In this document: one piece after another, positions 1-10,198 of the stretch
How the letters are laid out: each line of letters starts with the position of its first letter
Position numbering within the stretch: position 1 is the stretch's first letter
Source: Notolepis coatsorum
Taxonomy: Eukaryota; Chordata; Actinopteri; Aulopiformes; Paralepididae
DNA length: 64,000 nt
Assembly: GCA_963971535.1 (NCBI GenBank)
Contig: OZ020589.1
Span: 84,400,955-84,464,954 of the forward strand
Direction: 5' to 3'
The notes under the pieces: model-generated
Database searches by the model: none
Told to the model about the DNA's origin: nothing
Seen by the model: only the letters and a program-made list of their open reading frames with translations
Position numbers and translations under genes: made by a program

Positions 1-20
1 TGAGAATAGCAGGGGGTTCT

Positions 21-345
21 GGCACTCTGACTACGACATCATCTTTGACAGAAGATGTAGTCGGGCCTGCACCATGACAAGGCTCTGGCCATAGCTTATT
101 TGTCCCGACAGCGAGAGGCCTTTCGTCAACGTGGAGACCTATGTTGCGGCCTTTCGCCCTGCGTTCCTTTTGTGCAGGTAAGATTAATGAAAATGTCATG
201 ACATTACCCCACTCTTCCTTCCTTCCCCTCCCGAATGTTTTGTTAATAACGATGTTTTTTTCCAGGCAAAACATATGCTACTTCACAACATTTGGAGATA
301 CGACATGTGCTGTGTGTGAATGTCTTGGTCGTTTGTGTAGCTTGG
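21..345 (+). repeat. diverged dispersed repeat, copy 1
   Basis: This stretch is similar in order and wording to 3725-4045: both open with CTCTGACTACGAC and continue through a TTTGACAGA block, a 'gtcaac(g/a)tgga' block, a TTCCTTCC tract, an AATAACGATG block and a TACGAC(A/G)(T/C)GTG block. Near 173-181 it has a consensus splice donor (GCAG|GTAAGA). The layout resembles the leader of an LTR element with a donor, but no LTR is visible, so the class is left open. Confidence 0.5.
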
Positions 346-532
346 GTAGCGTTGGGCCGTTGGCCAAAGCTGTGTGTGGCCTGGTGTCACAGTACCTGGC
401 TAGCCTATTTAGCTGATGTCGGCCATTGGCTCCTTGCTGCTTTGGTTTCTCTGGTATAGACCCTCTTCTCGTTGGATTTAAGTGTTGATCTTTGTCCTTT
501 TGGATCTCTCATACATGCTCTAGTCTCTCTCT

Positions 533-788
533 AACACACACACACATGACAAACACACATGTTCTCTCTCTCTCTCTCTTTCTAACACACAGTCTGCCTA
601 TGGCGGCCTTTCTCGATGGCTAGGCTGTGCTCAAGGATCTTCAGTCACAGTGCTCAGGTATTCTGCCACTGTGTACTCTCTGTTTAGGGCCAAATAGCAT
701 TTCAATTTCTTTCCAATGTGTCTCTCTCTCTCTCTCTCTGTACACTGTATATTGACTGTAGAACGGGAGCTCTCTCTCGCTCTCTCTT
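533..788. repeat. CA and CT microsatellite cluster
   Basis: Short runs of (AC)n at about 533-546 and (CT)n at about 562-580, 720-739 and 768-788, interspersed with unique sequence. Nothing else is recognised between 421 and 870. Confidence 0.85.
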
Positions 789-873
789 TTGCTATATGTT
801 GACTGTATCATGCCCCGCCTCGGGCAGCGCTATTATTTAAGAATATGTTGACTGTGTGTGTTTTTAACCTTTT

Positions 874-899
874 GGGGGGGGGGGGGGGGGGGGGGGGGG
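874..899 (+). repeat. poly-G run of 26
   Basis: An uninterrupted run of 26 G. Such runs are prone to length error in sequencing and can form quadruplex structure. It lies immediately before the LINE 3' fragment. Confidence 0.9.
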
Positions 900-1550
900 C
901 TCGCGTTAAATCTCGCACAGGGCCTCGCATTTCTCCCAGGCGGCCCTGCCTGCAGGTCCTATACAACAAGAGGTGCAAATCCAGAGCCTGCAGAATAATG
1001 AAAGACCCTCACCACCCCAACAACAGCCTGTTCACCAGCAACTAGGACAGAGAGACTTTGGCTCAGCTTCTTCCCCCAGGCCATCAGAGCCTTGAACACT
1101 GAACTCTCCACACACAAGCACACATGAGCACACACACAACACACACACTGTACACGCTCACACACTAGCAGCCACTTTAACAGTACACACACACTCATGC
1201 TGCACACGCTCACACTTATGGCCACTTTACAAAAGGAAAGGTCACTTTAAGAATAGTATAGTATAACTTGAGATTGTATAATATAGCATGTATAACAGTG
1301 TACATAAAGATCCAGTGCCTCATCCGTAGCTAACAGTGTATTGCACTACCACAGGACCTAGCATGTCCTACCATGCTCTGTAAATAACTCATGTACATAT
1401 ACCGATATGCCCTACTATAAAACAATGTCGTTCTATTGGATTCTTATTATATATTACTATTGTATTATGCACATCGTTGCGGGCAAGACTCCCCCCATTT
1501 CATTGTATACTTGTATGCCGTGACAAATAAAACTCTTGACTTGACTTGAT
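900..1550 (+). mobile_element. 3' end of a LINE (non-LTR retrotransposon), truncated
   Basis: The first 150 bases can be read as the C-terminal end of a LINE reverse-transcriptase protein (residues including RCKSRACRIMKDPHHPNNSLF in the frame of 845-1045), followed by a long CA-rich 3' UTR. The fragment ends with AATAAA near 1526 and a short (CTTGA)n tail at about 1534-1549, as is usual for jockey-superfamily LINEs of fish. The 5' side is lost at or near the poly-G run. It is a dead copy; the exact clade is not certain. Confidence 0.6.
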
Positions 1551-1993
1551 TAAAGAGGTATAGTAGAAAAATAAATAAGGCACAAAGGCACCTCCTAATA
1601 ACGGAATTTATATTGAAAAGGTGAAACAATAAACCTCCACTAAGGGAGTTTATGTGCCGTAGTGGGCAAAGAAAGTTCCAAAAGAAACACAACCATAAAC
1701 GGCTCAGCCTCTAAAAAACTAAGTGTAGAATAAAGCCAGTAGCCCAAAACCAGAATGGCTACAAATAAAGTAAAAATTCTGAGTAGGGCAGAGATCAGCA
1801 CTACACTTCAATATGACAAGCGAGACCAGAAGGATAGCCAACACTAGGAAATGAACAAGCAGTTGACACTGCATGATTAAAACTTAAATAGACTCAGCCT
1901 TTCCATAGGCACAGCTGCACTGAATCATGTGCCATCAAGCCCACACACCTGCCGACCCATGAGGCAATTAACCACAGAGACCAGTGATTGACA
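1551..1993. other. no gene recognised
   Basis: AT-rich sequence with no ORF of interest, no RNA gene and no clear repeat boundary. The last 90 bases are somewhat richer in GC. Confidence 0.6.
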
Positions 1994-2034
1994 GTTCTGT
2001 AGCGTTATGGCTTCGCTCAGCACCTGTCTGCATA
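1994..2034 (+). repeat. left arm of a 41-bp perfect inverted repeat
   Basis: Begins GTTCTGTAGCGTTATGG and is the exact reverse complement of 8952-8992, about 7 kb away. The same sequence family, with a different core (GTTCTGTGAGTTATGG), forms the ends of the small element at 15285-15566. Sequence inward of this arm (2035-2124, then 2693-2760 after a nested hAT MITE) matches the interior of that small element, so this is at least one end of a MITE of the same family. Confidence 0.85.
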
Positions 2035-2132
2035 TATCTCGCTTCAGCGTATATACACTGAATAAAATATTCCACCATGTACCTTTACATGCCAGCATTC
2101 ATCTGGCCACACCCCCATCCGCTTACCTACAT

Positions 2133-2684
2133 CAGGGGTTCCCAAACTTTTCAGGCCGGGACCCAGAAAATAAGGCGTCAGAGAGCCGCGGCCCAATGCA
2201 CATCGTCAGGCTTTTTAATAATTTTTTTTGCCAGGCGACCGATTTTTTAAGCCAAATATCACTTCAATCCTATTAAGTTAGTTCAAGTTAGTTATTCATT
2301 TATATGTGCTATTTATGAGAGGGCTAACTTGTTGCAAAATAATAATGATAATAATAATAGCCTCATTAAAATACTATTGTTGCTTCGGTTGTTTTCAGAG
2401 TTTTATGTGCATAATCTGTTATTTAGTTTGAAATGTTCGTTGAAATAAGTAGATTTTTCGTTTTTGTTTATTTATTAAGTTAATATAAAACCATATAGTC
2501 ACATTTTAGAATACAATAGAATATAATTTTAGAATACAACTAGAAACACTGTCCTGGCCTGCTTCTAAGTTCAGTGTCCTGACAAAAAAAAAAAAAAAAA
2601 AAAAAATTGGAAATCATCTCGCGGCCCTCCCGTGGCTGCTCGCTGCCCACCTTTGGGTCGCGACTCCGACTTTGGGAACCACTG
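2133..2684. mobile_element. hAT-type MITE with 8-bp TSD
   Basis: The ends are CAGGGGTTCCCAAA and TTTGGGAACCACTG, nearly perfect inverted repeats of the hAT type. Both sides are flanked by the 8-bp duplication ACCTACAT (2125-2132 and 2685-2692), as expected for hAT transposases. The interior is AT-rich, with a poly-A run near 2584-2605, and has no coding capacity. It is inserted in the inverted-repeat element that starts at 1994, and removing it with one TSD restores the sequence seen at 15309-15540. Confidence 0.9.
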
Positions 2685-2884
2685 ACCTACATAAGCAGGG
2701 GTGGGGCCACACACTCATCTCCTTCTCAAATTTCAGCCACAAGAAGTGCTGCTCACATGCCCACTTGACGTGGAGAAAAATATTTAGTCTGAGGAAAGGA
2801 AGAACAAGGAGATACGTTGACATCATATCTTTATTTTCTCTCTCACTATTTTCGAGAAAATACGGCGATATTGTCTTCGTCACT

Positions 2885-3724
2885 GGAGTGTCTGGAAGAT
2901 GATGATCATTCTAAACCTCCACCGTTTTTTTTGTATTAGGGGCTCGCGTCGCTAATATACTCCCCAAACTGCAGTCCTCCTTTGCTGCGGCTGGATGGGT
3001 TTGACCCTCCTGCTATGCAGCTGGACTGTGGAAGTCTGTTGTGAGGGACTGGTTGGTTTTCAAGCCTGGGTGAGTAATGTTTGCTTGCGAGCACCACTTG
3101 TCTGTTAGTGCTATGGGGGCTAGCTGACAATTTTTACGAAAGCCGGCCCCAGATTAGGGTCCTCTGTTCAGCCTCTTAGGCGACGGCGGGGGATCTTGGT
3201 CTGAAGCCCATTATAGTCAACTAGTGGGCCGCAACCAGGAACTGGTGATCCCAGGATTCTCTGGACAAGCGGATGCTTCTCTGTCCCGTGCAGGCCCCAT
3301 CTTTCATATACAAATGAGAGTATACCCTAACGAGGAAATGTGGGCATGGATGTTCGTTATCGGAAGATCCATGTTCAAGTCGGCTGCAGCCCAGATGGGA
3401 CTTGTGCTGGCTCCGCCAGATGTCTGGTAAAATCACCGTTGTAAACTGTGTTGACATCTCTTTTTCTCTTCTCTCTTAAAGGATGAGGAGGGTTTCAGAC
3501 GGCGGCCTGTCTGAAGTGTGGCTTGTTATGTCGTTTTGTACAGTTCAGGTGATAGCTGCTTAGCTTGCGTGCTAGTTGTGGCCTACCTGTTAGCCAGTCA
3601 GCTGTTAGCTGCGGCGCTAGCCTGTTGTGTCACTAGGCTAGGAAACGTTAGCTTGGTGCTATCAGTCGAGAGCGGCTGTTAGCTTGATGCTACACTGTTG
3701 AACATTGCTATGACTATAAAATGC
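2885..3724. other. no gene recognised; TTAGC-rich stretch
   Basis: Moderately GC-rich sequence with no recognisable protein. Between about 3540 and 3710 the words TTAGC and GCTAG recur many times without a fixed period. A similar GCTAA-rich leader is found in the LTR element at 27150-27320. A plausible splice donor (GG|GTGAGT) lies near 3069. Confidence 0.5.
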
Positions 3725-4045
3725 CTTAAAACACTCTGACTACGACGTCATCTTTGACAGAGGATGTTAGTCGAAACCTACACCAGGAGCCCTGCCAGCG
3801 AGGACTGCGTCAACATGGAGAACCGTAGCGGCTGGGTGCCCTGTTAGCCAGATTGCAGTTCGCTTGGCCTGCGCTCAGGGTAGGAAAGGTCCCGACCGGA
3901 CCTTAAACACTTCTTCTTCCTTCCCTTCTAAATGTTTTGTAATAACGATGTTTTCCAAAACGGGTGTTGCTGCAATACATTTAGGATACGACGCGTGTTG
4001 TGTGTGAATTGTCTTGTCACTGGTATAGCTTCTCTCTCCATACAA
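3725..4045 (+). repeat. diverged dispersed repeat, copy 2
   Basis: Direct-orientation relative of 21-345 at a distance of about 3.7 kb; the shared blocks are listed there. It is shorter through several small deletions. No coding sequence is supported. Confidence 0.5.
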
Positions 4046-4211
4046 ATCGGGTTGTTGTTTTACATGTGTAAAAATGATCTGGTTAGTTGTGTTGAGAACA
4101 TCATGTGTGTTCAGGTACCGTGAACTCACAACTAAGGGGGATAATTAACCTATAAAGCTATGCTTAGTGACATATGAGTGAAGAATGAATTCTTTTCTCA
4201 GCCTGTAATGA

Positions 4212-4237
4212 CAATAAATAATAATAATAATAATAAT
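4212..4237 (+). repeat. (AAT)n microsatellite
   Basis: About eight AAT units. Confidence 0.9.
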
Positions 4238-4549
4238 GCAGGACCTGTTGCGGAGGTCTTTATTTGGCATGCAACGACACTCAATGTTTTAGCGGTACAC
4301 ACAGCGGTTAGTTTTTTTTAGCACACACACCGGAACACACACGCATGCATTGTCTCTTTAGAATGCGATTCGTCTCTGCGATTAACCCATCCCGTCGTCC
4401 TTCCCCCCCAAGGGCAGCCGGGAGCAGACAGGCGTCAACGTGAGCTGCGCCAGGGGACCAATCCAAGTGCTCCTGTCCGTCTTCGTCAAGGACGCCACAG
4501 CGTTAGCGATCTGTTGTTGTGCATGTTTTTCCATTGGGTTTATCTTATC

Positions 4550-4723
4550 GGGGGGGAAACCCTTGCTTCCACGGGGTGAACATGCAAACTCCACACAGAA
4601 AGGCCTGGGAGATACCCCACCTGGGTACCTGGCATCATGGAAACCTGGTCCCCAAGCGGGAATCGAACCCTGGACCTTCTTGGTGTGAGGCGACAGTGTT
4701 AACCACTACACCACCGTGCCGCC
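4550..4723 (-). mobile_element. tRNA-derived SINE-like repeat
   Basis: Read on the minus strand, the sequence starts GGCGGCACGGTGGTGTAGTG and contains a pol III A-box-like segment (TGGTGTAGTGGTTAACAC) followed about 30 bases later by an exact B box, GGTTCGATTCC. This wording (cannot-miss phrases such as 'accaccgtgccgcc' and 'catgcaaactccacacag' on the plus strand) is a very common interspersed repeat of fish genomes. The head is near 4723 and the body runs toward 4550; the 3' boundary is not exact. Confidence 0.65.
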
Positions 4724-4899
4724 TATAGTGTGTTCACATATTAACAGGGTTACCTGTTCAACTTGGCCGTATCAAGGGTAAGGTAGGAAGGGTGATCCCC
4801 CCGGTTTCCCTGGGGCTTCCCCACCCTCCTTTCAGACATGTTGTTTACAATATATTGTGTCACTGTGTTTGTGGGGATACGATGTAACCCTCAGCTTAA

Positions 4900-5942
4900 G
4901 GCGAGACACCCCAGGTGAATAGGCAAATATACTTTTTTTGTTGATTTTGAGATTTTGTTATATTTTGCTTCCTAAACATGTCTTCTATGAAACTAGTGAC
5001 AATAAAACGTCAATAACACACATTTAGTTGTTTATTTTACTTCATTTTGCCTTATTGCATCCATAAATGTGCACATATTTAATGGGGAAGTGCCTCATTT
5101 GCATATATAAACATACATTTCAGAAAACTTGCAATATATTTTTTCTTAGTTTATATGTACATAACAAACTGGGAAAGTTTCATAGTGATATCTATTCAAA
5201 TTTTTTTTTTGCCTATTAGGGGGTACTACACTGTTTGTAGCCTGTGTGTAGTTCTGTTCAGTTCAATAACATCATTATTATTAATATTCAGTTATCAGGC
5301 ATGTGTTTAGGTTGTCTATTACTAATGGTTTGATTAGGTATTGTGTTTGTAAATATCTGTTTAAAAAAAAAAGTATGGCATTTTACAATACAGAACTTTG
5401 AAGGCGTTTTCCCAAAAATTAGTTTTAAGAGTTTTTCCTCATACTCTGAGCCAGAAATCTCCACTTCAGTAGCACTCACATACACCAAACCTTCCAGTTC
5501 TATTCATATCTATGTTCTGAAGGTATTTACAGAAGGGTTTGTTGATATCGCATTTATACCCTGATTTATATCACATTTTATTCCTAAAAACATGGCGAAA
5601 TATGGAATTTTACCATAAAAATTGACTGAATGGAGTATTTTCTGATTTATGGAGTGATAAAAAGAGATATCCAAAATCCCCTCTGTAATAACCTTTGGCT
5701 CTAATATGTCAACAAAATAAAACTATAATTTTGAAAATGGCTTTATCCAATGTTCAGATTTCTGTCCTGGAATTATATGCAAATTAGTGCATATTTAAAT
5801 AGATCATGCCTCATTTGCATATTTAAACATACAATTTTAAATATTTAATAGTCTTGTCTTAATATAAGTAATCAACTGGGGAAGTTTCATTGTGATATCT
5901 ATTAGTTAAATCTTTTACCCTATTCACCTGTAGTGTCTCCCC
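4900..5942. mobile_element. TTAA-type MITE, 1.04 kb
   Basis: The ends are inverted repeats of about 30 bp (left GGCGAGACACCCCAGGTGAA, right the complement of GGGGAGACACTACAGGTGAA) and both are flanked by TTAA (4896-4899 and 5943-5946). TTAA duplications are made by piggyBac and Kolobok transposases; I cannot decide between these. The interior is AT-rich and carries an imperfect direct repeat of about 110 bp (around 5089-5200 and 5808-5915) centred on CCTCATTTGCATAT. No transposase ORF remains. Confidence 0.85.
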
Positions 5943-5946
5943 TTAA

Positions 5947-6479
5947 TTGCTGGGTTTGTGCTAACCGCTTGAGAAACTATATTTTCCTAAAGAAAAGATT
6001 GTTTGTCGCTTATCGTGTGTGCTTAGCAAGGCCTGTGGCCGATACATAATCGAGGATTCTGTATTCTCTCGTTATGAAAAACGGCGTTCCTCTGTAGCAA
6101 GAGTGTACTTGCCATTTTTTGTTGTGATAAAGGGTTGTGTGTGTCTTGTGATCTACAACTGGGTTAGGTTTGGCCACAGAAGCACATGTGTAAGTCTGGT
6201 ACCGGGGCTCTTAAGGGGGCCCTCTCTATTCTGTGTTTTTTCCTTAGTAAAAATCAGATAGCAGGTTAGCACATGAGCTGTGTGAAGCTGTTAGACACTT
6301 CATGTAGCTGACTGTGACTGTGTCATGCTCTTTTTTGTCATTACATCGTATCATGGGTGTGGGGTCGTAAAGGGGTGCACTGGTAATCCTTCCCTCCCCT
6401 TTTTGATGGGCAGGGGTTAAAACCTCCTGTCCTTCAAGGTTCCTGTCACGTTGCTGTTCGGCACGTTACAGGGTAAGAA
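5947..6479. other. no gene recognised
   Basis: The open frame 6019-6261 on the plus strand shows no recognisable family and is probably chance. No repeat boundary is clear. Confidence 0.5.
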
Positions 6480-6500
6480 GGGGGGGGGGGGGGGGGGGGG
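6480..6500 (+). repeat. poly-G run of 21
   Basis: Uninterrupted G homopolymer. Confidence 0.9.
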
Positions 6501-7699
6501 AGTTTCCTGGTCCCACGCCCTGGAAGATTGGGCGTGTGCACCGCAGAAATTCCTCCGCTATAGAGTACGTCACTGTACGCGTCTCTGTTGGTAAGACTTC
6601 CGTGAGTTGTTCAGGTCCATATGATGGATCTGTTTCAGGGAGTTGTCAGAGCTCCTCCTCACGAAGCTCCTACTCGGGCCTTCTGTGAGTTAGGACTCTC
6701 CTTCCCTGTGAGGGAGCCTCCTCAGAGTTCAGAGCCTCCTCCTCAGATTGTCAAGGTGAGTAGAACTTCAAAAAGGAGTCCTGCTCTATTGTGTGTGTAT
6801 TCGATTCAATTCGATTATTGAGTGTGTATTGGTTCAGTGCCTCCTCCTCGGAGAGCCATACCCCAAATTTTTACATAGCTCAATGTTGCAATATATTCTT
6901 TTCAATCTATACAGCTTGCGTGGGAAGTCTCTCTGGGGATTTCCGTCTCCTCCCTATGGGAGGGTGGTGGGATGTAAAAATGTAAAAAAAATTACCCTCA
7001 GCTGCGTCACGAGGGATTCATGTCAGTCTGTGTTCTTTCTTTTTTGAATAAAAAGAGGAAGGTACATGAAGCACGATGGCTCCGTGTCGTTCTCCCAGGC
7101 GACTTGGAGGAACAATGTTTGGTGTCTTGCTAGACTATCCATTGATGTGTTTGGGTCTCGACGCATACATAGTGCTGGCTCGGTGTGTTTCTGTTAAAGA
7201 ATCACACAGGGGCTAAGTGCGCCTTGGTTGCTTGTTAAAACAGCGTTTTTATAGGGCAACTGGGATGGAGTTTTGTCTCTTCCGAGCGCCAGTTTACTAG
7301 GTTGTCTCCATGAATTCTCGTTCATATCTGGGGGATGTTAACGGAATAGATGAAAACATAGGTAGAGGGGTCTCACGCCCTTGGGGTGGGCCACTGAGCA
7401 CGGTCTAAATGGGGACCGTCTGGGTGGCGCCCTCTTTTCATGTTTAGATCGACACGCATACCTACCCCCTCTTCTGGAGTGGGCATGTCGGCGTGGTTAG
7501 GACACGGGACTGGTCTGGTCGCGCTGGTCCAGGTCAGTTAACCCGTTGTCCGCCGGGGATGCAGATCTGCTGTTCTGGTACCCTGAGGGACTTGTGCTTT
7601 TTTCGGGGGGAAAAATGCCGGGTCGGTCCGGGTGTCACAGGGTTAGGCGCTATGGAGACCCTTTGTTGGGTACATATTGTACTCTGCACTATCATAATG
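6501..7699. other. no gene recognised
   Basis: Mixed GT-rich sequence with short open frames (for example 7493-7774) that show no known domain. It lies upstream of the 5S-like gene and has no obvious TATA-like element at the usual -30 position for fish 5S genes. Confidence 0.5.
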
Positions 7700-7820
7700 G
7701 CTTACGGCCATACCAATCTGTACACGCCCGATCTCGTCCGATCTCGGACGCTACGCAGGTTCGGTCCTGGTTAGTACTTGGTTGGGAGACCGCCTGGGAA
7801 TACCAAGTGCGGTGTGCTTA
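7700..7820 (+). rRNA. 5S rRNA-like gene, divergent copy
   Basis: The 121 bases align end to end with vertebrate 5S rRNA, starting GCTTACGGCCATACCA and including CACGCCCGATCTCGT, the intermediate element TGGTTAGTACTTGG and the C-box region GGGAGACCGCCTGGGAATAC. By eye there are about 14 substitutions (roughly 88% identity), several in the A-box region (CGCTACGCAGGTTCGG). A TTTT run lies at 7838-7841, about 18 bases past the end, and could act as a pol III terminator. It is one isolated copy, not an array. It may be a variant 5S gene, a pseudogene, or the head of a 5S-derived (SINE3-type) element; with no clear tail the last is less likely. Confidence 0.8.
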
Positions 7821-8951
7821 GGGCTGGTTCTCCATTCTTTTCGCTCCTCTCTCACGCGTGGCGAAGAGGGGGCTGTTGGGGTGGTCTTGGACCTCCTCTG
7901 GTAACCCTGTGCTTCCCGTGCCGCCGGGCCCGGTCCGAAGTAAAGTTTCGTTGATACCGTAGGCCTGGGATAACCCTTTTTTGAAAACTGAAACACTTGT
8001 ACTGCAGTATAGCCAGTGTATGCCCGCAGGTGTGTTTTGGAGTTTTTTCTTGAGGGGTTATAGGAACGAACACCGTCTGTACAGAGAGGTATGTTGGAGC
8101 AGAGTCAACTCCCGGGTTACCCGGTTGAGTGTGCCCCTGCACGTTCATGACGTCTGCCAATCATGTCAGCCTTCTCTGCCTCGACCCCTCTGGGTGTTTT
8201 TTTTTTAATGGAGGCTTTGTCATGCAACAACGCCAGCATACGCCCCTTCCGCCGGGGGGGCTGTTTTCAGCTGACTCCTTTGGCGCCTGTCTCGTCCGCA
8301 GTGCTCCAGGCTCAGGTTACAGCCTGTTGCCTGGTTTCCCCGGTGCGCTGCCTGCTTCCGTTGGTTAACCTTTTTTGTGTGCTTACGGCCATGCTGACTG
8401 CCTGTTCTGCAGGGTCAGTGTGCCAGGCGGTGTGCTATTGGGGGGAAAGGGCCCGCTCTTGGAGGGGCCTTATCCGAATACGCTGGCGATGTGGGGGGCA
8501 GTGTCACTAAGTGACCACCTGGTGGGGTCTTGATGCCTGGCGTCATTGACCTCTCCAGGCCCCCGTTTTCCAGGGGATCCAGTCCCTTCAGTGGGTCTGG
8601 GTCTTCCTTCGCTATCCGCTGCTACGGCCTTGCCACAGGGTTGGGTTTGCTCTTGACCCCGTGATTTCTGGGGGCAGTAACGAGGTTGTTCCTTCCGTTC
8701 GTTCCCGGGTGGCATGCGGGTTGTGCGTGTGTGTAGTCGTGGGGTCAAGCCACGGTCTGCTCACCCTGTGCGTTGAGTTGCTTGAGTGCCTCTTCGCACG
8801 GTCGGATCCGTCGCCCTCCCGTGAACCTCCAATAGGGGGGGGTATCCTCCATTAGGGAGGGTCGGGGGGGCTCCGTCCTCCCCGGTCTGATGGTTGTGGG
8901 GGGCCTCAGCGGGGTACATTTGTCGGGCTATGGCTCCCGCTCATCCCCTGT
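7821..8951. other. GC-rich stretch without recognised gene
   Basis: G- and GT-rich on the plus strand, with several short open frames in all reading directions (the longest is 8163-8510 plus, 115 residues). None shows a known motif. Low stop density from base composition explains them better than coding. Confidence 0.5.
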
Positions 8952-8992
8952 TATGCAGACAGGTGCTGAGCGAAGCCATAACGCTACAGAAC
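8952..8992 (-). repeat. right arm of the 41-bp perfect inverted repeat
   Basis: Exact reverse complement of 1994-2034. The sequence inward of this arm does not match the interior found next to the left arm, so the two may be ends of one 7-kb element or of two different elements. It abuts GAAGGGTTATGTATAT, which is the left end of the MITE that received the Gmr1-like insertion. Confidence 0.85.
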
Positions 8993-9008
8993 GAAGGGTT
9001 ATGTATAT
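8993..9008 (+). mobile_element. left end of MITE split by the Gmr1-like element
   Basis: GAAGGGTTATGTATAT is the outer part of a terminal inverted repeat whose continuation is at 15285. Its last five bases TATAT are the target-site duplication of the LTR retrotransposon. Confidence 0.75.
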
Positions 9009-9317
9009 TGTTATGTACTAGAGGCCTGGTCACTCCTGTGTCACCAGGGCAGGCAGGTGAGGGCTGCCAATTAGCCAATTAGTGCTGATTGGTTACCTGC
9101 TGGGGAGCTTCAAAGGCAGACCCAGAAACACACATGCACGGTCTGTGCCTAGTGAAAGAGCTGTCAGGTTCTTACAGTCCTTGTCCGTTGGGTTACCAGT
9201 ACATTAGCTTATAGTTATATTAGTAGTTCCTTGGTTTAGTAGCATTTTTGAGTTAGAGCACAGGGTTTTGGTGTTGATTACACATAGGTTGCGTACCCAT
9301 GAGCCAGGGTCGTAACA
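9009..9317 (+). repeat. 5' LTR of Gmr1-like retrotransposon
   Basis: A 309-bp LTR beginning TGTTATGTACTAGAGG and ending AGGGTCGTAACA. It reads identical to 14976-15284 and is flanked by TATAT on both outer sides (9004-9008, 15285-15289). Confidence 0.95.
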
Positions 9318-10198
9318 ATTGGGCGCTCATCCGGGATCTTTTACCCCTAGCACTTTGTTTGGTGATTTTTTTTGTGTTGCACGGGGTGGCATCATATTAT
9401 GGTTTGGGTGGTGTTCGTTACACATGGTGTAACGTGGGGGCTGAGCCATTTTCATCAAACAGGTGAGTATGCCGTATTTGTTTGTAATTTGATGTGACTA
9501 CTTATGCTGTTAAAATATATAGTTTAGTAGGCACCACATGTAGATAGGGATATTATTTTCTGGTTGTTGGTTAGCGTCCGGTGCACCGCGTACTCCTGGG
9601 GCGGTCAATGAAATGATTGTATATGATCTTTGACTGGTAGCAGGTGTGGTTGAAGAAAGTTAGGTCTACAGGGCATTAGTTTAAGGGTAGGTAGGTTAGG
9701 GCGGCCAGGAAACACAGGTAGTGTGGTAGGGCTTGATTTAGTGTTTCTTAGGGTAGACATGTGGTAGGCCGGGGTTTTCTGCAGTTTAGACGTAGAAGCA
9801 TATGTGGTCACATCAGGTTAGAAGGCGCACCTGTTTGGAATATTTTGTTGGATTTATTTTGTTTGTTTAAGTGTTTGGTGAGCATACCTGGTAGCACCTA
9901 ACACCCTGCGTGTATGACACGTCTATTTAGGGTGGGTGTGTTTTTTTTATTTTTATTTTTTGTTTGTTTGTGCAACCTGGAAAGGTGCGCTCCGTAGAGC
10001 TCACATTTCCACCGCGTCCCTTTATGGTTGTTATTATTGGCATTAGCATTCTTCATGGTTCTTCAGTGGTTCTTCGTGGTTATTCAGTGGTTCTTTAGTG
10101 GTTTTTCAGTGGTTCTTTGGTGGTTCTTCGTGGTTTGTTAGTGGTTCTTAGTGACTGTAGGGTAAAGTGAGTAGCTTGTGGTGACTGGTACAGTAACG
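9318..10198 (+). other. Gmr1-like leader: primer-binding site and minisatellite
   Basis: Immediately after the LTR is ATTGGGCGCTCATCCGGGAT, which resembles the tRNA-Pro primer site of retroviruses with two mismatches, so it is a probable minus-strand primer site. The rest of the leader is non-coding. At about 10047-10153 the word GTGGTTCTT recurs every 11-14 bases about nine times, a small minisatellite just upstream of the ORF. Confidence 0.7.
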
